Positions 1 to 7,218 of a stretch of DNA of 54,098 nucleotides are shown one piece after another. Position 1 is the stretch's first letter; every line of letters begins with the position of its first letter. The position numbers and the translations under genes are program-made. A model generated the notes under the pieces. It searched no databases. It saw only the letters and a list, made by a program, of their open reading frames with translations, and had not been told where the DNA came from. Origin of the DNA: an uncultured Prevotellaceae bacterium (GTDB taxonomy: Bacteria > Bacteroidota > Bacteroidia > Bacteroidales > Bacteroidaceae); assembly GCA_900320045.1 (NCBI GenBank), contig ONQT01000017.1:1-54098 (forward strand), in the 5' to 3' direction.

Positions 1-1
1 G

Positions 2-361
2 CAGAGCCGTATCGACAATGGTCAGATTGTGGTCACCTATACCGACGGCACTACCGATACGCTACCTCTGTATAATCCTCACAACTGGTGCCCGATAGAG
101 CAGGACTACTATGAGGACGGCTTGCAGTTCCATGCTGCCCAGCCACGTCCCTACCGTCTTGACTTCGCCTCGCTGAGGGTGAGCCGTGAACACATGCCGA
201 TGGGCGAGCGCTATGGTTATCAGCAGCGTGACTTCAAGGCTGGTGCCGCTATATTGCTTGATATGCCACTAAACGCGCATAAACCTCTTAGCAGCATAAC
301 TATTCGCACGCTGTCTAATGACGTTGTTATCGGTTTGATGGGCGTCACCCTGCAAAGGTAG
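2..361 (+). CDS. DUF4450 family protein, C-terminal part
   Basis: The reading frame is open from the first bases of the window to TAG at 359-361, so only the last 119 residues are present and the start lies outside. The motifs NPHNWCPIEQDYY, PRPYRLD and the ending TLSNDVVIGLMGVTLQR resemble the C-terminus of DUF4450 proteins, which are common in Bacteroidales polysaccharide utilisation loci, often those for pectic glycans. The reaction of this member cannot be told from the fragment. The convergent GH2 gene ends five bases downstream, so the two share their 3' ends. The family call is by recognition only. Confidence 0.65.
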   Translation, partial: QSRIDNGQIVVTYTDGTTDTLPLYNPHNWCPIEQDYYEDGLQFHAAQPRPYRLDFASLRVSREHMPMGERYGYQQRDFKAGAAILLDMPLNAHKPLSSITIRTLSNDVVIGLMGVTLQR

Positions 362-366
362 TCTTA

Positions 367-2754
367 TTATTGTTTAGTAAATAATTTGTATGTAACAGAC
401 TTATATTTCGGACTATTCACCTTCAGTGTGACGGCAGAAGGTTTAGAGGCACTGCGCAGGATGACCAGCGCGGTGCCTTTGTATAGGTGGCAGGTGTTGC
501 CCGTGGTGCTAATCTCGTCACCAAAGATGTTTCCGTTACCTATGGCTGCAATCTTGGCATCACCGTCAATAGCGATGCTTACCTCATCCTGACAGTCCCA
601 CACCTTGCGGCCCTTGCTGTCAACGGCAGTGATGCGCAGGTGCTGCAGATCCTCACCGTCTGCCTTCCATGTCTGCTTGTCGGGAGTGACTATAAGACGC
701 ACGGCGCTGCCCGTGGTGCTTATTTCGTGTTGTACAGCAGCAGAAACCTGTTGCTGCTGTGGTGATGAGTATCCCACCGCCTTCAGTGTGCCTTTCTCGT
801 AGGGTATGTCTTTCCATAATATCTGGTTGCGGTGACGGGCGTCGGTGGGGTTCTTCTTGCGCCCAAGGCTCTTGCCGTTCAGCAGCAGCTCCACCTCATC
901 GCAGTTGGTGTAGGTATATAGTGACACCTTGCTGCCCTCCGCGCGGTTCCAGTTCTCCGACTGCTCCTTGACGCCTGTCTTCACACCGTTCCACATCGTC
1001 ACGCTGCCGCCCTCTTCGTTGACGGCAATATGAACCACAGGCTCATCGCTGAACATGCTCTTCATCAGATACGCCTGGGGCTTGGGTGTCAGGTCGATGT
1101 TGAACACGCCGTTGCTCCATCCCTTGGCGGGCCATCCCTGCGACTCGCCCAGATAGTCGATGATACCCCAATAGGCCAGTCCGATGTTCTTCTTCCTATC
1201 CATTCCGAAGAAGTTCTCGCCCATCTCCTCGGTCGTCGCCTCGCTTTGGTAGAACGTCATCCACGGGTAGCGTCGTCCGTCGGTGGGGAAGTACTTATAC
1301 CTATAATTATATGACTGCACGTCGGTGACCATAGCCAGGTCGCTGGGCAGCGAGTCGGTGGCCCAGTTGCGGTATTTGGGGTGCATGGCGACGGTCGTCA
1401 GTCGGGTGGTGTCATGTCTGTGTACCAAGTTGCGCATCATTTTGTAGGCCGTCACGCCGTAGTCGTTGAATGGCTGGTTAGCCAGCTGTTGCAGTTCGTT
1501 GCCCAGGCTCCACATCACGACGCTGGGTGAGTTACGGTCGCGCTTCACCCATTCCTCGACATCCTGCAGCCAGTGGCTTGTGAAGGTGGCGCGTCCGCCG
1601 CTGTTCTGGTCGGTCCATTTGTCGTATAGCTCATTAACCACCAGCAGTCCCAGGCGGTCGCACAGTTGGATGAACTCACGGCTGTAGGGGTTATGGCTGG
1701 TGCGGACGTGGTTGATGCCAAACTCCTTCATCATTCGCAGCCGTTTCTCGATGGCTCGGGGGTAGGCGGCAGCACCCAGTGCTCCCAAGGTATGGTGGTT
1801 GGCAAATCCCTTTAGCAACACTTTCCGCCCGTTGAGCTTCAGTCCGTAGTCAGGTCCTATCTCAATGGTTCGTATGCCAAACTGCTCCGTTGCCACATCG
1901 GCCACCGTGCCGTCGCGCCGCAGCAGTACCACCTCGGCACGATAGAGATTCGGATGCTCCGTGTCCCACAGCTGGGGGTGGGAAATCGTGACTTCTTGTA
2001 GCTTAGCCTCCAGGACAGATGCCGGATGGATGCGTAGCACGGAGTCCGTCACCTCCTGCACCTTCGCCCCGTCGGGGTCATAGATGGTCAGCCGGTAGCG
2101 CGTCAGCCGTTCCTTCTTATTCGTAAAGGCTGCCTGAACAGTCACCCGCCGGTTGTCCTGTGTGGTGATCGATAGCGGATGTCGGTCGAAGTAGAGGTCG
2201 TCAGCGGTGGTGATGAGGCTGACGTTGCGGAACAGTCCGCCGCCGGTGTACCAGCGTGAGTTCTTCTCGCCCATGGTGCTGGCCTTGACCAACAGCGTGT
2301 TGTCGCCCTGCTTCAGACGCTTGGTGATGTCAATCTGGAAACCTACGTAGCCATAGTCCGTGCCGCCGATGCGCTCGCCGTTCAGATAGACATCGCCCAC
2401 CAGCATGATACCCTCGAAGTCCAGCAGCACCCGTTTGCCTCTCACCTCTAACTTCTCACCTCTCACCTCTAACTTTCTTCGATACCAGCCTGTGCCCATC
2501 TCCTTGAAACCACGTGCCGACAGTCGGCTGCGGGTATTGGCGGCAGCGTTGGAGTTGTCCGCCTTCTCATCGGCAGCGGGGGCCACCCACGGCTGACTGA
2601 TTTGGAAGTCGTGCGGAACATCTACTGTTTCGGTTGTTGTGAATAGCGAGTCGCGGCTGAACTCCCAGCCCGTGTTCAGCGACTCTACGTGACGTTGGGC
2701 CCATGCTGGATAGCCTGTGGCCGCCAGTAGCAGAGTAAGGATAAGCTGTTTCAT
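367..2754 (-). CDS. Glycoside hydrolase family 2 (beta-galactosidase-like)
   Basis: This 795-residue exported enzyme probably hydrolyses beta-linked sugars, most likely beta-galactosides, in the periplasm or at the surface. Residues 1-20 are a signal peptide ending in AWAQ. The sugar-binding domain (about 40-185) is followed by the immunoglobulin-like domain and the TIM barrel starting near LLKGFANHH. The acid/base is Glu420 in SLGNE and the nucleophile is Glu505 in YQSEATT. A C-terminal beta domain follows. An odd in-frame 7-residue duplication (LEVRGEK, residues 95-107) lies in the sugar-binding domain and is encoded by a 17-bp exact repeat of 21-bp period. The gene is divergent from the GH43-like gene, with which it shares a short regulatory region. 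The exact substrate is not known. Confidence 0.88.
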   Translation of the reverse strand: MKQLILTLLLAATGYPAWAQRHVESLNTGWEFSRDSLFTTTETVDVPHDFQISQPWVAPAADEKADNSNAAANTRSRLSARGFKEMGTGWYRRKLEVRGEKLEVRGKRVLLDFEGIMLVGDVYLNGERIGGTDYGYVGFQIDITKRLKQGDNTLLVKASTMGEKNSRWYTGGGLFRNVSLITTADDLYFDRHPLSITTQDNRRVTVQAAFTNKKERLTRYRLTIYDPDGAKVQEVTDSVLRIHPASVLEAKLQEVTISHPQLWDTEHPNLYRAEVVLLRRDGTVADVATEQFGIRTIEIGPDYGLKLNGRKVLLKGFANHHTLGALGAAAYPRAIEKRLRMMKEFGINHVRTSHNPYSREFIQLCDRLGLLVVNELYDKWTDQNSGGRATFTSHWLQDVEEWVKRDRNSPSVVMWSLGNELQQLANQPFNDYGVTAYKMMRNLVHRHDTTRLTTVAMHPKYRNWATDSLPSDLAMVTDVQSYNYRYKYFPTDGRRYPWMTFYQSEATTEEMGENFFGMDRKKNIGLAYWGIIDYLGESQGWPAKGWSNGVFNIDLTPKPQAYLMKSMFSDEPVVHIAVNEEGGSVTMWNGVKTGVKEQSENWNRAEGSKVSLYTYTNCDEVELLLNGKSLGRKKNPTDARHRNQILWKDIPYEKGTLKAVGYSSPQQQQVSAAVQHEISTTGSAVRLIVTPDKQTWKADGEDLQHLRITAVDSKGRKVWDCQDEVSIAIDGDAKIAAIGNGNIFGDEISTTGNTCHLYKGTALVILRSASKPSAVTLKVNSPKYKSVTYKLFTKQ
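2438..2475. repeat. 17-bp exact repeat, 21-bp period, inside GH2 gene
   Basis: The 17-mer CCTCTCACCTCTAACTT occurs at 2438-2454 and 2459-2475. The 21-bp period keeps the frame and duplicates the peptide LEVRGEK. The unit has the same purine-rich, low-complexity character (read on the minus strand) as the repeats found between genes elsewhere in the window. Confidence 0.85.
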
Positions 2755-2774
2755 GTTTTCTGAAGTATTTTCTG

Positions 2775-2805
2775 CAAAGATATACTTTTTCGGTCATGCT
2801 GCCAA
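2775..2805 (-). promoter_or_regulatory. Promoter of the GH2 gene
   Basis: On the minus strand TATCTTTG (2775-2782) is a Bacteroidetes minus-7 box and TTG (2803-2805) a minus-33 box, with 20 bp between. Transcription would begin about 15 bp before the GH2 start codon. Confidence 0.7.
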
Positions 2806-2817
2806 ATATTCCGCGCG

Positions 2818-2850
2818 TATTTGAACTCGTTTACTATTATTTGAACTTGT
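2818..2850. promoter_or_regulatory. Direct-repeat operator candidate
   Basis: The 13-mer TATTTGAACTYGT occurs at 2818-2830 and 2838-2850, a 20-bp spacing that places both copies on the same DNA face. The pair lies just upstream of the minus-33 box of the GH43-like promoter and between the two divergent promoters. This is the usual layout for an activator of the AraC type, such as an HTCS output domain. The binding protein is inferred, not shown. Confidence 0.45.
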
Positions 2851-2856
2851 GTAGCC

Positions 2857-2886
2857 TTGCCCTGCGATAGGAATGTGGTACTTTTG
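2857..2886 (+). promoter_or_regulatory. Promoter of the GH43-like gene
   Basis: TTG (2857-2859) and TACTTTTG (2879-2886) are separated by 19 bp and precede the ATG at 2910 by 23 bases. Confidence 0.7.
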
Positions 2887-2909
2887 CATCCAAACAATAC
2901 ACGTAAACT

Positions 2910-5303
2910 ATGAATACAAAGACTTTTAGCCGGTTACTAATCGTAACCATTCTTTTTGCCTTGGCCGCCTGCGGTCAGAAGGCCAGTGACGATAACCGTT
3001 ATCACAGCATCCGCCCTGGTGAGGTGTGGCTCGACACCAATGGCAATCCCATTCAGGCTCACGGTTTCCAGGTGTTCTACGAGGACACGGACAGCATGTA
3101 TTATTGGTACGGTGAGAACAAGGAGTTTACCACCCTGGGCTCGAATGTCTGGACATGGGGCATCCGTGCCTATCGCTCCAGAGACTTCTACAACTGGGAC
3201 GACCTGGGACTCATCATTCCTCCCGACACGCTCAACGCCATGTCGCCGCTGCACTTCTCGCAGACGCTTGACCGTCCCCATATATTATATAATAAGGTAA
3301 CGCGCAAGTGGGTATGCTGGATTAAGTCGATGGATACCGACGGCTATTTCGTCATCATGCAGGCCGACCGCTTCACGGGACCATACGAATATGTGAAGAG
3401 CCTGAAGCCCGAAGGTTTCGGTGTAGGCGACTTCGACATGTGGAGCGACCCCACGACAGGACAGGGCTATGTGTGGTTCGAGCGTCCGCATTGCGAACTC
3501 ATCTGTGCCGAGCTGACACCCGACTATCTGGGCACCAACGGCAAGTATAGCGTCCATTTCCCCGACCAGCATGTGCCCTATACCCGTGAAGCTCCGTCGC
3601 ACTTCTATCGTGACGGCAAGCACTATCTGTTCACCTCTGGCACCACGGGCTATACGCCCAACCCGTCGCGTGTCTGTGTCTTTACCGATCCGCATGGGGA
3701 ATATACCGACTTGGGCGACCCGCATGTAAACGACACCACCGCCTCGTCGTTCTGTTCGCAGATTACGAGCGTCATCCGCATCCCTGGCAAAAAGGATATC
3801 TACGTGTCGTTGGCCGACCGTTGGCTGCCGCAGTTAACAGGCACCCAGATTCCGCGTGAACGAGCCAAGTGGTATGCCGAGGAGTTCAAGGACCACAAGG
3901 CTTTCGACCGCGACTTCTCCACGCCTCAGGTCAAGGACAAGCGCAACATGGTGCGTGACGAGTGGGAGACCACCCGCGATGCCACCTATTTACGCCCGCG
4001 GTACTCTTATATATCATTACCTTTGCCCCCAGAAAATCGAATCAATCGTTTAATTCATAACAAACTAAAAACAATGAAAACAAAATTATTAAAATTGGCG
4101 CTATGCGCCGTGGCTGCGCTGTCCGTGACATACGCAGAAGCAGTCGAAGTTCAGCCTCGAGCAACAACAACATGGTTGTTCAACCAGTTCTATGAGGGCA
4201 CTATTCAAACAATTACCACTACTGATAGTGAAAAAGGTAAAGTTTACTTATTTGACCGCCTATACCTCTGCATTGGTGATGGAAGTAAAGATAGAACAAG
4301 AACATTAACAGCAACCGCAGCTACGCCTATGCCAAATGCCACTGCACCTGCTGTGAGTGAATATACACCATTTGCAAAAGGTGATTATGTTGGCTTGACT
4401 TTTAGTGCAAAATCTCGTACCCCTGCCGCTAATACAGCAGATAATACTAGTAATTATAATTTGGCAGCAGTAAAACCAAAAGTAGCAGGTAAACTTTACG
4501 TTTTAGCGAACACCAAAACCGCAGGTAAAAATATAACGATATATCAATCAACGACACAAAAAGCCTATGCTTCAAGGAGTACGTCTGAGTGGATACTTGT
4601 ATCATGTGATGTTGCAGCAGACAATCGCTATTTTATAGGCTGCCAAGATGAAGACGAATGGACTCTTTATGGTGTAAAGTTTGTGCCGACATCAGATGCT
4701 ACTGATCTGTCAGAGCATAATATCTCAGTTAGTGTAACGAACGGCTATGCAACGTTCTCTTCAGCCTGTAACTATAGGTTGCCTTCTGGTTACAAGGCAT
4801 ATGTGGTGTCGGCTGTTGATGCTACAAAAGCAACCTTGACGGAAATAGCTCATATTCCATCTAATACAGGTGTTATTTTGGTTGGTGGTGCTGTTGATGC
4901 AGTCATTACCATGCAGAATATTCGCGAGATTGATATTACTGCTGCAGACAAGACTAATGCTGCCAGCAATAAGTTGATTGCTAATGTTGGTGAGTATGCG
5001 CTGCCAGCAAGCTATGGCTCTGACTATAATTACACGCTGGCTTACGATGGTGGTCCAGTGTTCAAACATTCAACAGGTTCTGGCAGCGTGTCAGCAAATA
5101 AGGCTTACCTTCGTACAACGGTGAATGCTCCAAATGAAGCACATGGCCTTGACTTTGTCTTCGAGAATGAGACGACGGGAATTAAGACAATTGACAATTC
5201 ACATTTGAAAGTTGACAATTATTTCAACCTCAGCGGTCAGCGTGTGGCTCAGCCCACTCGCGGTCTGTATATCGTGAATGGTAAGAAAGTAGTAATTAAG
5301 TAA
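2910..5303 (+). CDS. GH43-like lipoprotein fused in frame to a second secreted protein
   Basis: The open frame is 797 codons but reads as two proteins. Residues 1-21 are a lipoprotein signal (LFALAAC, Cys21). Residues about 30-372 resemble GH43-type five-bladed propeller hydrolases: HGFQVFYEDTD, YYWYGENKE, a DRPHILYN block, then DFDMWSD and the late ISVIRIPG-like block. Such enzymes usually act on arabinose- or galactose-containing side chains. The normal ending (…DATY plus a short final strand) stops at residue about 358, and the frame then runs through a promoter-like TACCTTTG, a leader-like stretch and into a new signal peptide at Met389. The GH43 gene has therefore probably lost its last codons and stop by a deletion joined to the next gene. 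Whether the enzyme is still active is uncertain. Confidence 0.75.
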   Translation: MNTKTFSRLLIVTILFALAACGQKASDDNRYHSIRPGEVWLDTNGNPIQAHGFQVFYEDTDSMYYWYGENKEFTTLGSNVWTWGIRAYRSRDFYNWDDLGLIIPPDTLNAMSPLHFSQTLDRPHILYNKVTRKWVCWIKSMDTDGYFVIMQADRFTGPYEYVKSLKPEGFGVGDFDMWSDPTTGQGYVWFERPHCELICAELTPDYLGTNGKYSVHFPDQHVPYTREAPSHFYRDGKHYLFTSGTTGYTPNPSRVCVFTDPHGEYTDLGDPHVNDTTASSFCSQITSVIRIPGKKDIYVSLADRWLPQLTGTQIPRERAKWYAEEFKDHKAFDRDFSTPQVKDKRNMVRDEWETTRDATYLRPRYSYISLPLPPENRINRLIHNKLKTMKTKLLKLALCAVAALSVTYAEAVEVQPRATTTWLFNQFYEGTIQTITTTDSEKGKVYLFDRLYLCIGDGSKDRTRTLTATAATPMPNATAPAVSEYTPFAKGDYVGLTFSAKSRTPAANTADNTSNYNLAAVKPKVAGKLYVLANTKTAGKNITIYQSTTQKAYASRSTSEWILVSCDVAADNRYFIGCQDEDEWTLYGVKFVPTSDATDLSEHNISVSVTNGYATFSSACNYRLPSGYKAYVVSAVDATKATLTEIAHIPSNTGVILVGGAVDAVITMQNIREIDITAADKTNAASNKLIANVGEYALPASYGSDYNYTLAYDGGPVFKHSTGSGSVSANKAYLRTTVNAPNEAHGLDFVFENETTGIKTIDNSHLKVDNYFNLSGQRVAQPTRGLYIVNGKKVVIK
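4018..4025 (+). promoter_or_regulatory. Minus-7 box inside the fused frame
   Basis: TACCTTTG followed by CCCCC and a roughly 48-base leader before the ATG at 4074 is a typical Bacteroidetes promoter layout, but it is translated as part of the upstream frame. No good TTG is seen 19-20 bp upstream, which fits a deletion having removed the original minus-33 element. Confidence 0.5.
4074..5303 (+). CDS. Secreted protein with type-IX-like C-terminal tail (internal start)
   Basis: A 409-residue protein begins at this ATG (Met389 of the long frame). Residues 1-23 form a clean signal peptide (MKTKLLKLALCAVAALSV, then AEA). Base use changes sharply at the boundary: the GH43 part is GC-rich and this part is AT-rich. 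The middle is a beta-rich sequence that I do not recognise. The last 30 residues (YFNLSGQRV, then TRGLYIVNGKKV) resemble T9SS type A sorting tails, and the 22.2-kb secreted protein has a similar ending. The protein is probably exported and surface attached or released. The independent signal peptide and own promoter-like element make this the true start of a separate gene. Confidence 0.65.
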   Translation: MKTKLLKLALCAVAALSVTYAEAVEVQPRATTTWLFNQFYEGTIQTITTTDSEKGKVYLFDRLYLCIGDGSKDRTRTLTATAATPMPNATAPAVSEYTPFAKGDYVGLTFSAKSRTPAANTADNTSNYNLAAVKPKVAGKLYVLANTKTAGKNITIYQSTTQKAYASRSTSEWILVSCDVAADNRYFIGCQDEDEWTLYGVKFVPTSDATDLSEHNISVSVTNGYATFSSACNYRLPSGYKAYVVSAVDATKATLTEIAHIPSNTGVILVGGAVDAVITMQNIREIDITAADKTNAASNKLIANVGEYALPASYGSDYNYTLAYDGGPVFKHSTGSGSVSANKAYLRTTVNAPNEAHGLDFVFENETTGIKTIDNSHLKVDNYFNLSGQRVAQPTRGLYIVNGKKVVIK

Positions 5304-5323
5304 TGATAGGGAGGAACAGTACA

Positions 5324-5464
5324 ATGAAAAAAACATATAGCAAGCCCGTTGCTGAGGTTATTGACATCCAAATCAGCTCAATGCTCTGCCTCTCTGCAGG
5401 TATGGGTGGTTCTCAGGATAATAACAATGCCCTCGGTCGCGAAGACGAAGACTACGACTGGTAA
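5324..5464 (+). CDS. 46-residue unknown peptide
   Basis: ATG at 5324 follows a strong GGGAGGAAC ribosome site and lies 20 bases after the stop of the secreted protein, so the two are co-transcribed. The peptide starts MKKTYSKPVAEVIDIQISS, continues with a small hydrophobic/Cys section (MLCLSAGMGGSQ) and ends in an acidic tail (GREDEDYDW). Peptides of this design (MKK-Y-KP start, short core, acidic or glycine-rich end) are frequent in Bacteroidales beside exported proteins, and their function is not established. The leader-plus-core look is compatible with a modified-peptide precursor, but no modification enzyme is nearby. Confidence 0.6.
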   Translation: MKKTYSKPVAEVIDIQISSMLCLSAGMGGSQDNNNALGREDEDYDW

Positions 5465-5490
5465 ATGTAGATTGATACTCTGTTGAAAAG

Positions 5491-5526
5491 ACGGCAGGCA
5501 CTCGTGAGCGGGCGGCCTGCCGTTTT
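5491..5526 (+). terminator. Terminator after the 46-residue peptide gene
   Basis: ACGGCAGGC (5491-5499) pairs perfectly with GCCTGCCGT (5515-5523) and is followed by TTTT. Confidence 0.75.
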
Positions 5527-5564
5527 GGTGTTCTCAAGCGCAAAAACTCCGCAAAGATTTGCAA
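5521..5564. repeat. 44-bp direct repeat, copy 1
   Basis: This stretch (CGTTTTGGTGTTCTCAAGCG, then CAAAAACTCC, then GCAAAGATTTGCAA) recurs at 7219-7262 with two mismatches. The two copies enclose the toxin-antitoxin genes and the HU-like gene. Confidence 0.85.
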
Positions 5565-5565
5565 C

Positions 5566-5590
5566 GCACACGGGGACAGACCCCATGTGC
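5566..5590. repeat. REP-like palindrome
   Basis: GCACA-C-GGGG and CCCC-A-TGTGC form 10-bp arms with one mismatch around the 5-base loop ACAGA. GGGG-ACAGA-CCCC cores of this sort are typical of REP-type palindromes. No RAYT transposase is in the window. Confidence 0.5.
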
Positions 5591-5604
5591 TTGCAAAACT
5601 TTAG

Positions 5605-5631
5605 CTAACCTTTTACCCAGCATTTTAGGGG
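5605..5631 (-). pseudogene. 3'-end remnant of an HU-like gene
   Basis: These 27 bp match 6407-6433, the end of the intact HU-like gene, with one difference. Read on the minus strand both encode PLKCWVKG and TAG; the difference is a synonymous leucine codon. The rest of this second HU-like gene is missing, and the HigBA cassette begins right beside it. Confidence 0.6.
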
Positions 5632-5678
5632 ACTGAAATGAGTTTTCTTTTGAAAAACAAAAATAATTCAGCGAAAAC

Positions 5679-5709
5679 TTGCGTATTACAAAATTTCTGT
5701 TTAACTTTG
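5679..5709 (+). promoter_or_regulatory. Promoter of higBA, nearly leaderless
   Basis: TTG (5679-5681) and TAACTTTG (5702-5709) are 20 bp apart. Transcription would start only a few bases before the ATG at 5718, giving a very short or absent leader. The same TTG could be misread as an upstream start codon. Confidence 0.7.
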
Positions 5710-5717
5710 CCCCCGAA

Positions 5718-6017
5718 ATGAGAATAGTATCACATAGAAGGTTAGTTGAGTTCTACAGTTCGGAAGGACATGGAGACTCTCAGGCAGCTCTCGAACGTTG
5801 GTATGATATGGCTGAAAGAGCAGAGTGGAAGAACCTATCAGACATAAAGGTTGATTTTCCTGCTACAGACTACGTCGGCAACCAGCATTACGTGTTCAAC
5901 ATCAAGGGAAACAAATATCGTTTGATAGTAGTGGTTAAGTTCACAATAGGACATATATTCATCCGTTTTGTAGGAACTCACAGCGAATATGACAAGATAG
6001 ATGCAGCAACAATTTAA
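5718..6017 (+). CDS. higB: HigB-type mRNA interferase toxin
   Basis: The 99-residue protein has the HigB_toxin layout of a small basic RelE-fold ribosome-dependent RNase: MRIVSHRRLVEFY at the start, ALERWYDMAERAEWKNLSDIK, NQHYVFNIKGNKYRLIVVVKF in the centre and FIRFVGTHSEYDKIDA at the end. It would cleave translated mRNA when the antitoxin is lost. ATG 5718 is chosen over the upstream in-frame TTG because that TTG is the minus-33 box. The antitoxin follows after 16 bases. The cassette lies between a remnant and a full copy of an HU-like gene, which suggests acquisition. Confidence 0.85.
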   Translation: MRIVSHRRLVEFYSSEGHGDSQAALERWYDMAERAEWKNLSDIKVDFPATDYVGNQHYVFNIKGNKYRLIVVVKFTIGHIFIRFVGTHSEYDKIDAATI

Positions 6018-6033
6018 ATAGGGAGGAAAGATT

Positions 6034-6396
6034 ATGAGTAAGATTACAAAGGAGAAATACGAGTTTGCATTGGCACGCATTGAGGAACTACTGCCAATGG
6101 TAGATGACAACACCCCTGCAAATGATCGCAATGCGGTGGAACTGACAATGATGTCGGATGTGGTGATAGAGTATGAAAAAGAACACTATCCCATCGCTAA
6201 GCCAACTGTAGCCCAACTCATTCAGTTGTCTCTCGATGAGAAGAACATGAGTCAGAAGCAGCTGGCAGAAGAAATCGGAGTAAGCCCGTCGCGAATTAGT
6301 GATTATATCTCCGGACGTGCAGAGCCTACGCTCAAAATTGCACGCATGCTATGTCTGACACTAGGAATAACACCTGCAGCTATGTTAGGTTGCTAA
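6034..6396 (+). CDS. higA: HigA-type antitoxin, XRE-family helix-turn-helix
   Basis: The 120-residue protein has an N-terminal toxin-contact segment (about 1-65, acidic, with EELLPMVDD) and a C-terminal XRE helix-turn-helix (about 72-118: LIQLSLDEKNMSQKQLAEEIGVSPSRISDYISGRAEPTLK). It would neutralise HigB and repress the shared promoter. A GGGAGGAAAG ribosome site precedes the ATG. HigA proteins with a long N-terminal region and C-terminal HTH are common in Bacteroidales. Confidence 0.85.
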   Translation: MSKITKEKYEFALARIEELLPMVDDNTPANDRNAVELTMMSDVVIEYEKEHYPIAKPTVAQLIQLSLDEKNMSQKQLAEEIGVSPSRISDYISGRAEPTLKIARMLCLTLGITPAAMLGC

Positions 6397-6406
6397 ACAT
6401 ACTTCC

Positions 6407-7027
6407 CTAACCTTTTACCCAGCATTTCAGGGGGCCGCTGCCGCTGGCTTTGATGCCGGAGGTGGGGTTGCTGACCCATTGTGCCAACTCTCTGGAGGCC
6501 TGCGTGCGGCTCAGGCTGTTGAGGTTGGCATATTCCTGTAGCCTGATACTGCCATTTTTGTCAATAAACTCCAAGGCGCGTTGCAGGCGTTGTTCACGTG
6601 AGAATGGCGAGGCGGAGGCTTTGAGGTCAGCGCTCCGTTCGAAGGTGTTCTCCTTGTTGATGTCGTCCACCAGCTTCTGATCTACTCGGAAGTTGACGTT
6701 TCTTGCCTTCACGTGGTGGTATTTTGTCTTTTCTTTCTCTGTATCAGGATTGTCTGTGTCATTGTCTGTAAATTCCAGCGACAGCGAGAAGACGCCAATA
6801 TTGTCTATCTTCAGGGTGTGCCCCATCGGCAGCACGTTTTTCATGACAGTAGCCAGCGTGTCGAGCACGCCCTTGATGGTGCCCTTGCTGAATGCTGGTG
6901 AGTAGTCGTTGATGAGTTCAACCACCTTGTCGTTGTCGAACTCGGTATAGACTTTCATCTTGGGAAATGCCTTCCCTTTGCTGCTGTGCATGCCCTTAGG
7001 CATCTCTTTTACTACATAATTGGCCAT
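6407..7027 (-). CDS. HU-HIG type histone-like DNA-binding protein
   Basis: From ATG 7027 (MANYVVKEMPKGM) the protein has 206 residues; 16 further residues upstream are in frame but rich in lysine and not typical. Residues about 1-110 follow the HU-HIG fold (VYTEFDNDKVVELINDYSPAFSKGTIKGVLDTLATVMKNVLPMGHTLKIDNIGVFSL). Residues about 135-205 look like a winged helix domain with sequence FSREQRLQRALEFIDKNGSIRLQEYANLNSLSRTQASRELAQW. It probably binds DNA as a dimer, and the extra domain could give sequence specificity. Two 21-bp palindromes lie between its promoter and its start, which suggests autoregulation or local silencing. Confidence 0.75.
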   Translation of the reverse strand: MANYVVKEMPKGMHSSKGKAFPKMKVYTEFDNDKVVELINDYSPAFSKGTIKGVLDTLATVMKNVLPMGHTLKIDNIGVFSLSLEFTDNDTDNPDTEKEKTKYHHVKARNVNFRVDQKLVDDINKENTFERSADLKASASPFSREQRLQRALEFIDKNGSIRLQEYANLNSLSRTQASRELAQWVSNPTSGIKASGSGPLKCWVKG

Positions 7028-7087
7028 AATCGATATCGTTTTTTTCTTGTTCAAGATTGTTCTTTTCCTAAGCAAACTAAGTTTTCA

Positions 7088-7108
7088 ATATTTCAGGTCC
7101 TGGAATAT
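7088..7108. promoter_or_regulatory. Palindromic operator candidate 1
   Basis: Arms ATATTTCAGG (7088-7097) and CCTGGAATAT (7099-7108) are 10 bp with one mismatch and a one-base centre. It lies in the 5' leader of the HU-like gene. Confidence 0.6.
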
Positions 7109-7129
7109 ATGCTCTGCGCCCTGGGACAA

Positions 7130-7150
7130 ATATTTCAAGCCTTGAAATAT
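7130..7150. promoter_or_regulatory. Palindromic operator candidate 2
   Basis: Arms ATATTTCAAG (7130-7139) and CTTGAAATAT (7141-7150) are perfect 10-bp complements around a single base. Its centre is 42 bp from that of candidate 1, four helical turns, and it covers the region just after the predicted HU-gene transcription start. Confidence 0.65.
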
Positions 7151-7160
7151 AATCCGACTG

Positions 7161-7168
7161 CAAAGGTA
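7161..7168 (-). promoter_or_regulatory. Minus-7 box of the HU-like gene
   Basis: TACCTTTG on the minus strand, about 133 bp upstream of ATG 7027. No clear TTG is seen at minus 33. Confidence 0.55.
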
Positions 7169-7218
7169 AGAAAAATAACTAACTTATCGAAATAATAGGC
7201 ATAAAAGGTACAAAAAAC

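Noticed and set aside
5679-5717. Upstream TTG start for HigB
   Set aside because: That TTG is the minus-33 box of an ideally spaced promoter, and transcription starts downstream of it.
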